In this document: one piece after another, positions 55,036 to 64,000 of the stretch
How positions within the stretch are numbered: the first letter of the stretch is position 1
Layout: each line of letters opens with the position of its first letter
NCBI GenBank assembly: GCA_964035795.1
Contig: OZ038321.1
Coordinates: forward strand, 8,077,446-8,141,445
Direction of reading: 5' to 3'
Source: Pterobdella sp. o SKG-2022
Taxonomy: Eukaryota; Annelida; Clitellata; Hirudinida; Piscicolidae
DNA length: 64,000 nt
Made by a program: the position numbers and the translations under genes
The notes under the pieces: model-generated
What the model saw: the letters and a program-made list of their open reading frames with translations, nothing else
What the model was told of the DNA's origin: nothing
Databases searched by the model: none

Positions 55036-57779
55036 AAAAAGTAAACCAGATTCATTGAAAATATATAAGAAACACCATCATCTAAATATAAATCAAGTGA
55101 GGTGTTAATGAGCTAGTACAGTCTTTTTATAGGGCTATGTTTTGCTTGCTTACTAACGTTAAACATTCTATGCTTAAAATCTTCTAAACGTGTACATTGT
55201 TTTTTAACCCTTTAAATTTGTTTATTATAGACAGCATCCATTTGTAGCCTGTTTATTGTAGTTGTTTTACACTTTTTGATGCACAGTGCATGTCGTGTGA
55301 AAGTATTCATCAGTAAAAATACCACGTTTGGAATATAGTTTGAGAAATATTATTAACAATTGTGTCAATATCATAGAAAAACTAAACTGCATATGAATGT
55401 ATATAAGAAAACAGTGTTGAAAAGTTATTGATATGAGTTATTAGTTTCAACTAGGATGGATTCTATAAAAATTTAAACTAGTCAAACCTCCCAACCGACA
55501 TGCCTAACATTAGACTTGTTAGCAAAAACTATATGCCTTTGATAGTATCAATTTTTTTCACCAATAGATTTTTTCAGTTTTCATACTTTTCAATGTTGTT
55601 TGTATTATTATAATATTGGGACCTAGAAGCTTCAAAGTTCATGCCACTATAAATACACTAGTAATTGTGTGGTGTTTATTGAAATATAAATCTAGAAGGA
55701 ACCTAACGCATAATGAATCTAGTTTTTTGCACATTTTCACTTGATTCTGTGTTTTTGAAGACCGTCTTTATGTAATGGTTGTAACAGCCCTTACGTGAGG
55801 CGTATGAATATATATATATTTCAATAATTCAAAATCTTTCAATTTATTCCTTATTATCCAAAATATTTTTCAGTTATACTGTAATTTTCTTTTAGTGACT
55901 TGTATAGTTACTTTTAAGATCTGAAGTATCTTTGACTACATGAGAAGGATAGAAACTTTGTGGCTCGAAGTATCCGTGTAATGATGCTTATGCTTGCATG
56001 GGGGTTGTAAAGGAACGTCGGAATGATTAATGTGCATAATAACACCATAAATACACCATAGTTTTTGCTCGCTTTTCCAATTTTTTTATATTATTTTCAA
56101 CCATGAACTTCATAAAATTGGTGAGTGTGTTTGAATTTGATAAGTGGCATTCACACTTAAACCAATTATTTAAGTTATTATTTGAAAATATTTCATTTTG
56201 AGTTTCATTTTTGTTTTTTTATGAATAGCTTTTAAAATTAATTCACTATTGAATAAATTCCAAACAATATCACTTATTTGCTTCAAATTGACGTTCATCG
56301 TGGTTGAGATAATGGTAAGAGTGAAGCTCATTCTTTTGCAATGACATATTAAATAACGATTTATTGATTTTTTCACTCTGCTTATAATTGTTTGAAAGAG
56401 AAGCTTTGCAGACTGAGAACAAAGCCTATTCCAAACAACATTTTGTGTATTCCTCGGAAACTTTCCTTTCTCGACTTGGAAACTTTTTTTTTTAAATGAA
56501 AATTGAAATGAGTATATGCTAAATACAATCATTGTTTTTTAAACGTAGTGTGGATACCATTGTAACTCAGACATGCCTTGTAATATGCTTCATACACTTC
56601 AAAGGAACATCTCTAATGTGACTCAGGGAACCAAGCTTTGAAGAGTGTTCAAACTTTCATTCATTCACCATTCTTGAAAGTTTCTTTAACCATTGAAAGA
56701 TTGTATTTCTACTGAAGTGACACTGAAAGTTTACATGAGGCACGTAAAGTTTGTTGTGGAAATTCAATGCCACTTCAATGAGTCTTTGATCATATCCTTC
56801 TCACGCTAAAAACTTGCTAAAATTCAGTATTTTTGGGAAGATTTATATTTTGAATACGAAACCAACGATGATAATCAACTAAAAATTGGGTTATTTATCA
56901 GAAATAAATGATTTTTACCGTCATTTTTAAATCCAATTTATGCTCATTATTTCAAGATTTCTTTTTTATCTAAAAACATAATCCATTTGCATGTAAACTC
57001 TATAAAAAAAAATTTAACTTACACTAAATAATTTGTGAAAATGGTGCACAAATCTAGTTTCATGCATCCACTCGAGTTTGCAGCTATCCACGTTAACGTC
57101 CCTTTTTGACAACTTACAAGCTTTTGAAAAAACATATCATCTGTTATTTTTATTTTTATGAATATTTTTATATATATTCAAAAATGAATAAAAATTAGAA
57201 ATAATAAAACAGCAAATAACAAGCAGCCCCGTAAACATTAACACAATGCCTACGAGTTTTTAAACATACAAGCCTCTACTTCCAACAATCAACCATTTCT
57301 CCATTCTATCAATATTATGTTCACTTATAACTTGCTAATTCATTATTCTTTAAAATATTTCATTAATTATAATAAAGATAATGATGGAACGTTGTCAATT
57401 CAAATGCTTTCAATCCAGCAAACTGATTAACCTTATCATTATTAGAATGTTTCCTTTGCTTTTATTGCAAGTATCTGTAGTAACATTATTTTATGTTTTT
57501 GTGTGCTGTTTTCCTCTAAGTGGTACGGTGAAAAGAATGAAAGAAATGTAAGATATGATTTTATTCATTTAATTGTTTTCATATTTAACTACGTTGATGT
57601 AGTTGTTCTAGTTGATGTCCTTTATTTAAAGTATTTTTATTTGAAAAAAAAATATAAAAATACATTCGTTTTTGAAGAGTTTAATACCTTGAAAACACAA
57701 AATACTTGATAAACATTTTTTATGACCTTTTAATCACTTTCTACATTGTTCTTTGTTATGATTATCATTAGAACCTGTT
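55036..57779. other. Intergenic, nothing recognised
   Basis: AT-rich. A 120-codon minus frame at 56170-56532 has no recognisable domain and the composition of random AT-rich DNA. Confidence 0.5.
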
Positions 57780-59640
57780 AAGCATATTGTCACATAGGGC
57801 ATCAACAAAAAGTTTCAACTCATTCCTATTTTGAGCCTGCTTGGTGATGGTGCTCCAAGTGCGTTTCATTCCCTTGCGCTCTGCTTCTGCTGAGTTATGC
57901 TCTTGAAGGCGTTTTATGCTTTGTTAAGCCAAATTTTAATATCTTTCTCAACACTCTCATCTATACTCAAAATGCTATCAGAATGAGTAAACTTATCTAT
58001 CCTACAAAGATCATGTTTGCCAAGCTGCATCGGAAATGGTGATGGCACGTTGATGGTCATGACTTCAGTTTTCTTCTAGCTGATCTTGAGTCAAATTTGC
58101 TGATCTATAGAAAAAGATTTTTCCGTTTTATCACGCATATGACGATGTGTAAAAAAAAATTGCTTGGCTTCTTTGTATTGTTGCTTAAGCCTTTCTTTCA
58201 ACCTTTTGACTTAGCATCTTTCAACTTCTTTTCAGAGTACGTCTGGCATCGACTGCCTCCGACATAACTGGTTAAATCAACTTTTTCATTTTGTTTCCTT
58301 TTTTCGAACCTAAAAAAGTTCTACAGCTTTTCGTGTATGCGGGTATATTCGAGTATATTGTGTCGATCTCATTGCTGTTTGCTTCAGCATCTTGCAGCTC
58401 TTGAAATCAGTTTTTCACTCGGACAGTAAAAGTATTTTTGATCTTGTTGTTTTAAAATCTTTTTTATATTGAAACGCTTTGGTTTGTAGATCTTATTTTT
58501 CGTACTTCTCAGTTTGAGTTGAATCAGAGCACCTAAAAAATGATGGTCACAGCTGACGTCTGCACCTCTACTCACTTTGACATCCATAAGTGATCGCTTC
58601 CATGTTACATTGATTAGTTGATGGTCAATCTGGTTTCTATCTCAATTATTGGGTGAGTACCAAGTAAGCTTGTGAATGTCTTGGTGAGGAAACAGGGTGC
58701 CTCCCTCTACCAGAATGTTATTGTTGTAAAATTCTTGCAGCTTAACACCATTTTTATTCATGAGACCACATCCATGCTTCCCTATGACTCTTTCATTTTG
58801 TGTGTTATTACTCGACTTATGAATTTAGATTGCTCATAACAATAAGTATTTTGCTCTGAAATGTTATTTTTTAGTATTTTGCTCTGAAATGTTATTTTTT
58901 TTCCGCCTGTAGCTGTTCGTAGAAAAAGACTTCGACCTCATTTTTTTTGTCATTAGTCGGAGTGTAACATTGTAGGATGACCATATTAACATGCTTTCCT
59001 CTCATTCCAACCTTAGTAAATTTGCTTCTCACAGGTTTCCACTTTAGCATTTACTTTTTTGCCTCCTTCTCAGGATTATGGCTTCTTGATGTTGGGCATC
59101 TTCTCGGCCGGAATGTAATACTGTTTCATCTGTGGATGTTTTAACTTTTCTAGTGCCTTATCATCTGCTTTTACTCACACCTAAAACATAAAATTTGTAT
59201 TTTCTTTTTTTTTGCCTTTCCCTGTGCCAGTCTTCTTGCTTCAAACATTGTTCTCATATTTCAAAAACCAATGCTGGTCTCTACTTTAGTGCTCAAAACG
59301 TTCCTTTTTGTGCCAACGGCTTTCTTGCGGTTTTCTCCACTTTCAGTCTTTAAAGTCTCCAAAAAAAATTTTGGAAGTCTTTTGCACACATATGTGAAAA
59401 ATTTCTCAGTTGCTGTTTCTGTAACTACATTTTTTTTCTTGAATAAGTTTCTTAGCCCTGTGCCTAACTGCCAACTTGGAAAGACAGTAACTAAATTTAG
59501 TCTGGTTTTTATTCTTTGAATGGCCTGCATGAGTGACAACAGAAACAAAGCTTCAGTCGGTTTAGCTCTTAGGGTTTTCAAGGCACACATGCCACCTGAA
59601 AACGACAAGGTAGCAGTTCACTGGGTGTTTTCTTCTTTAT
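57780..59640 (-). mobile_element. Second, heavily decayed RTE-clade retrotransposon
   Basis: Minus-strand fragments with many stops. From 59.6 kb down: a 115-codon open piece leading into NMRTMFEARRLAQGKA (endonuclease start), VNMVILQCYTPTNDK, GGTLFPHQDIHKLTWYSPN, RSLMDVKVSRGADVSCDHHF (58,384-58,587), a linker, then KKTEVMTINVPSPFPMQLGK and DKFTHSDSILSIDESVEKD, which belong to the RT thumb. The RT fingers and palm are absent between about 58.1 and 58.3 kb. It is a different lineage from the copy at 38.7-40.9 kb, judged by motif wording. Confidence 0.75.
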
Positions 59641-60569
59641 TACAACCTTGAAACTTCAGAAATTCAAAAACTGGTGATGGAAATTTCACCACTTTTACAC
59701 TTGATAAAGGTATAGTTCAGAATTTCGATCCCGTTTGAATGATGTATAGAAACATAAGAACTTTTCTAACTACCATGGAAAGGAGAAGATTGATTGTGGA
59801 AATTGGAACAAACATTATAATTACAGTCCAAATATTTGGATTTTATAAACCTAAGTCAAAAACCTATTAGATAAAAAAATTCTGACTAATTATAAAAACT
59901 ATATGTGATTAATAATACTACAAACATACTTATTTAACTAAATAGTGAGATATTAAATGATAGAACTATTGAGAGCTTGTGAGACTTTACAAAACAAAAA
60001 ATTCCATTGTCTTCATGACTATCAGATGTTTCTTTGGTCTTCATCACGGGATAAGCCTTGAAAACTTCATTTTTATCGTAACTCAGTTGAGCTTTATAAT
60101 TGAATAAGATGCCAAAGTGTGTAAAAAGTTTGGCTGGTTCAAATTTGCTAAAAGCTTTGTAACCTAAAAGAATTTTTTACTGGTTTCAGTGTTTTTGTTT
60201 TTATATATGAATTTTTATTGTCATTAATGAAAACATTCAAATTAATTTTTTCAGATTCGTCAAGCTTAGTTTAAACAAACAGAAACCCGTGCAAAACAAT
60301 CAGAAAGACTAGTTTAAATTTGGCGGAAAATTAATGAAAATATAAAATGAACAATCTTATTTGATATAACGAAAAGATATTGCAAAGAATTAGTTTGAAA
60401 TTTTATGTCAAATTTTTCAAAATCAAAACAATTCAAAAAGTCCATTAAAATTGAAAAATCGGTTAAAAATTCAAAATAAAATGACTAAGTTAACAAAGTA
60501 AAATTAATGAACTCAATTGGAAAATGATGATCTGAAAAGAAACTATAAACAAAAACACAAGAAGGAAAA
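59641..60569. other. Upstream region of the CHRM-like gene
   Basis: AT-rich, no repeats. It presumably includes the promoter and 5' UTR; no motif stood out. Confidence 0.5.
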
Positions 60570-61409
60570 ATGTTTGTGAATCGCTTCACACAGATAATAG
60601 TCCATAACGCCAGCAGAGCTCTAAACAACTTCTTATCTGACTTTACGTCAAACCTACAAGATAAATTTGTATTCAAAAGAGACAACGGCACTTTTACTGT
60701 CGAGAATGAGTGTGACTTTCCCATACTCTCAATGAGGAGTAGCACAAAAACCACTGCTTTTCTTTCTATTCTGGTTGCCATCATCATTCTCCTTACAGTA
60801 GTGGGCAATCTAATGGTCATGATATCCTTCAAAATTGAGCCTCAAATCAGAACTATTTCTAATAGTTTCCTTTTGAGTTTGGCCGTGGCAGATCTCACAA
60901 TAGGATTAGTTTCAATTCCTCTTTTTTCTATGTATCTTTTTCTTGATGATCACTGGCCTTTACCAATAGTTCTATGTGATGTATGGCTCTCGATTGACTA
61001 CACCATGAGCAATGCTTCTGTAGCAAATCTCCTTGTCATCAGTTTTGACCGCTATTTTTCTGTCACTCGTCCTCTTACATACAGAGTCAAAAGAACTAAC
61101 ACGAAAGCAGGAATTATGATTGCTTTGGCGTGGGGAGTTTCTATCCTTCTATGGACTCCTTGGATTATGTTATGGCCTCATATTGTCGAAGATAAAAGAG
61201 TTGACAATTGTTATATTGCTTTCATGGATACGTCACGTATTGAAGGAGTCGTGTTAATCTTGTTTACGGCTATTGGGGCTTTTTTTCTTCCGGTTTTCAT
61301 CATGTGTGTTTTGTACTTCAAAATTTATATGCTGACAGAAAGAAGGAAAAAAGGAATGGCTGGTTTGCAAGGAGGCTTTTCCAAACAACATTCTGCAGAC
61401 GATTCAGAA
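60570..61409 (+). CDS. CHRM-like: CHRM-like exon 1: N-terminus to TM5
   Basis: 280 codons ending SADDSE before donor GTTAGT. Covers TM1-TM5 and the start of the third cytoplasmic loop. The reading frame runs past the donor to a stop at about 61,508, but splicing is clearly required since TM6-TM7 lie downstream. Confidence 0.9.
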
Positions 61410-62636
61410 GTTAGTTTCATGTTTATTTCACAAATAACTTCAAAAATTAATTTTTTGTTATATTTTTTATTGCTAAGCAGGACAAAGGTGATTCAACATT
61501 TCCAGTGAAAGGTTGCGACTCCAAAAGAGGCAAAAAAGCTTTTGTTCACAGACTCTTCAGCAGACTTTCAAGCGGCAGTGACCACCATTTTTCTTCTAAA
61601 CGAAATTCCATTGAAACCAACAACAACGATGCAAAAGAGTCCAACAACGCAGCCAAAACAGACTCCCTCAAGTTCCACAACAACTCTGGCAAGACGAAAC
61701 TCTTACCGAAAATTTCAAACAAATCCGAAGTGACCCAAAACGAAAAAAAAAGCACTCTCCAAAACACGCAAAAAAAGAAACGCAATGACAAAAAACAAGA
61801 TCAAAAGGCCGCCAAAACACTCAGTGCAATCTTGCTGGCTTTCATCGTGACGTGGACCCCTTACAACGTCTTCACGGTGATACAAACCTTCTACAAGTGC
61901 GCCATCCCTCCTACTCTGTACAATTTTGGTGAGTTAGTGTCGAGTTACAAGGCAGCTAAATGAGAATTTTCCAACGTTTGAAAGTACTTCACATAAAAAA
62001 TGTTGAGGTCTTTATTAAAATTCTTGGAGGTTTTGCATCTCGTGTAAAATTATCGAAGGCGTTTTAATTAAAGAAACTTGATAAGTTTTTCCACTAATGA
62101 CTATGAAACTGAACAAGTTTAAGTAATTAAAAGTAATAACTATCTTTTAAAAATTTCAGAGCTTTTCAAGCCAAAAATAAGCTATTCTTAGGTATATTTT
62201 CCATGAAAAGTTAATTAAGATATATCATTTTTAGCCATCTTCATTTAATTAAAACCTCGAAACTTCAAAACTATTTTTAGTTTTTGAGTAACTGATATAG
62301 TTAAAATTTGGCTTGAGTAGTATCCCAAAAGTAAAATGAAAATATCAAATTCCTCAAAAAAAGAATTTTAATTAGTTTATTCAAACAAGAACCATTATTT
62401 TTAAAGCTTCACTTTTGCAATAACGTCTGACTTAGGCATATTACTTGAGCGTTCCAATCATTCATAACTACACAAAAAAATCTTTCACTAAAGTATGCCA
62501 CTGCACCACAGGTTACTGGCTGTGTTACTTGAACTCAACTGTGAACCCTGTTTTGTATGCCTTGTGCAACAGTCATTTCAGAAACGCTTTCCAACGAATT
62601 CTACGATGTCGCTGTTCTAAAAGGTCATACAAATGA
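60570..62636 (+). CDS. CHRM-like: Muscarinic acetylcholine receptor-like GPCR, 3 exons
   Basis: A seven-transmembrane rhodopsin-family receptor of 470 aa, expected at the plasma membrane. Exons 60570-61409, 61481-61928, 62512-62636; phases agree (0, then 1). N-terminus about 60 residues with NAS and NGT glycosylation sites. TM1 [11 protein letters not shown]2 [10 protein letters not shown]3 [18 protein letters not shown] then [15 protein letters not shown]4 and loop 2 with WTPWIMLW and Cys in DNCYIAF; TM5 [14 protein letters not shown]6 [16 protein letters not shown]7 [20 protein letters not shown]. The Asp in IDYTMSN, WTPYN and YWLCY are the ligand-pocket signature of muscarinic receptors. 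The third cytoplasmic loop is basic, Asn/Ser-rich and about 130 residues long. It could be A-, B- or C-type among protostome muscarinic receptors. Confidence 0.9.
61481..61928 (+). CDS. CHRM-like: CHRM-like exon 2: third cytoplasmic loop and TM6
   Basis: Acceptor CTAAGCAG|GACAAA after a T-rich tract; a 71-nt intron separates it from exon 1. Encodes a Lys/Ser/Asn-rich loop, the TM6 block [20 protein letters not shown] and loop 3 with [10 protein letters not shown]. Donor TTTG|GTGAGT. Confidence 0.9.
62512..62636 (+). CDS. CHRM-like: CHRM-like exon 3: TM7 and C-terminus
   Basis: Acceptor CACCACAG|GTTACT. Gives [20 protein letters not shown], then a basic helix 8 ([15 protein letters not shown]) with Cys residues that could be palmitoylated, and TGA. 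Confidence 0.9.
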
Positions 62637-62977
62637 CGAGAGTGATGTTTGCCATAGTGAATTTCTGCTTGTGGTTCAGAATATATTCTTTGTTGAAAAC
62701 AACTGTTGAACACATTTGAAACCACATACGGTGCATATATTTTTAAGGATTTTAACGATAATTTAACGGTTATGTATGGTCCATTCATTTCTCTCATCCA
62801 TCATAAGACATATTACTTTTTATAGATTAATATTTAACAAACTAATGCATAAATCAATTCAAATACCTGTATATTTCATTCATAGAAATATTATACAATT
62901 AATGTTTCTAATATTTCAATCATTCACCAACGGTATTCAACTCATATTGACACAAAATAAGTTTCAATTGGTTATAA

Positions 62978-62983
62978 AATAAA
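62978..62983 (+). terminator. Candidate polyadenylation signal of CHRM-like gene
   Basis: AATAAA 342 nt after the stop, in an AT-rich tract where chance matches are common. Confidence 0.3.
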
Positions 62984-63132
62984 TATAAGTTTAATCGATA
63001 TTAATTAAATGAAGATTTAGTTCAAAAGATTTCATTACATTATCGTATTATTTCATAAGTATTATATAATTTCATACTGAATCCCACTTGTTTTAACAAA
63101 ATTTCAATAGTGAATGTCTCAATAAGAAAACT

Positions 63133-63335
63133 GTATGGTTAACAAACACAAAGTATTTATTTTAAAAAAAGACACGATGCTTTTTGTAAGACTAGTTTAC
63201 ATTATCACTAGATAAAATAACCATATTTAACTTGATAATGTAAGCTAGTCTTACGAAAAGCTTCATGACTCTTTTGTAAAAAAATACTTTGTGTTTGTTC
63301 ACCTTACAGTTTGATTTAGGCTATTGTACTTTATC
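63133..63335. mobile_element. Palindromic MITE-like element, copy C
   Basis: Same family as copy A: arms AACAAACACAAAGTATTT, GACACGATGC, TAAGACTAG and TTACATTATCA, with a loop near 63,205-63,230. Right end extends into GGCTATTGTACTTTATC, inverted relative to the left flank of copy A. Arms diverge by several substitutions. Confidence 0.75.
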
Positions 63336-64000
63336 AATGAAAGAAGCAAAAAAACTTATAGCTATAACTCATATTTAATGTAAAACTTTACTTTTATTCG
63401 TATTGAAACTTTCAACAATTTGAATCTGAAATACTAGATTTTTTCGTCTTATTATCTATTTTTTACTAACATTTGAAATAGCCAATAGCTTTGTAATTTT
63501 TATCTGTTAACATATTTCGTGTTTTTCCTTAACTACTATCAATTGTTATGTCACATACATTATAATAACCTAGAATTTAGTTTAATAATTATTGTTTTTA
63601 TAAGGAGTTGGTTCTACTCGATTTTAAAATATATAATCTCAAACGATCCCTGTTTTCATTTCCAAATGGAAAGAAATTTTTAAAACTTGAATTTATAAAA
63701 ATTTTAAAAGCTGTAAATGAACCGAAAGCATAATCTTATTTTAGCGAGTCGGTGTTAACTAGAAAAATGATCATTCTTTCAAAGTATCGTATTCCTCGTT
63801 AGTAAATTAATTAAACTTGCCAAAAAAAAACTCTCATAGCAAACAACCCGATGAAAACAAAGTTTTCAATCTTCACAACCAGCGTGAAATGTGAAATTTT
63901 ATAACAACTCCAACTACGTTTTCAGGGTTTTTAAGCCTGCAATATATTAAACCTAGGCTATAGAAGGAAATTGAAGCGTGTGTCAAAGCCCGAAAAAGTG

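Larger units (their letters stand above)
62637..64000. other. 3' flank of the CHRM-like gene
   Basis: Apart from the MITE copy C and the polyadenylation candidate, nothing was seen. Confidence 0.5.

Noticed and set aside
56170..56532. 120-codon minus-strand frame
   Set aside because: Lys/Ile/Asn-rich as expected by chance in AT-rich DNA; no motif.

Overview
This is a eukaryotic, metazoan nuclear window. It is very AT-rich and intron-bearing, full of homopolymer runs and microsatellites ((CA)n, (GATA)n, (TAC)n, (AAT)n), and carries non-LTR retrotransposon debris, a tRNA-derived SINE and palindromic MITE-like elements. Nothing bacterial or viral was seen. The host looks like an invertebrate: it has motile cilia, a muscarinic-type receptor and a single RSPH4/6-type radial spoke gene. 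The lineage cannot be fixed from sequence alone; a lophotrochozoan would fit but is a guess.

Three protein-coding genes can be built from exons whose splice phases agree. (1) On the minus strand, about 24.76 kb down to about 9.1 kb, is a Ras-and-Rab-interactor (RIN/Sprint-like) gene: an SH2 domain split over two exons, one 2.7-kb Asn/Ser-rich exon with two PxxPxR SH3-binding motifs, short exons for a RIN-homology region, and an exon with the end of a VPS9-like domain running into an RA-like start. Exons 1-6 join cleanly (1092 codons). The front of the VPS9 domain (between 14.06 and 11.32 kb) and the 3' end are unresolved. (2) On the plus strand, 25,217-41,584, is a radial spoke head protein 4/6 gene (RSPH4A/RSPH6A family), 11 exons, about 603-605 aa, apparently complete. 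(3) On the plus strand, 60,570-62,636, is a three-exon muscarinic acetylcholine receptor-like GPCR, 470 aa.

The RIN-like and RSPH4 genes are head to head with only about 460 bp between their start codons. That gap holds a good candidate RFX X-box (GTTTCTATTGGAAAC) 47 bp before the RSPH4 ATG, as expected for a cilium gene. Two RSPH4 exons (3 and 11) begin directly after (CA)n microsatellites that replace the usual polypyrimidine tract.

Repeats by region: 0-9 kb is gene-poor with one or two hairpin repeats; the RIN introns hold a 5'-truncated CR1/L2-like LINE tail with a 7-bp target-site duplication and a palindromic MITE; the RSPH4 introns hold (GATA)n, an (AAT)n/(ATT)n inverted repeat, (TAC)n and an antisense RTE-clade retrotransposon lacking its RT core; 41.6-60.5 kb is intergenic with a tRNA-Ile-derived SINE, a 17-bp minisatellite, a 1.57-kb (TAC)n array and a second, more decayed RTE copy also lacking its RT core; another MITE copy lies at 63.1-63.3 kb.
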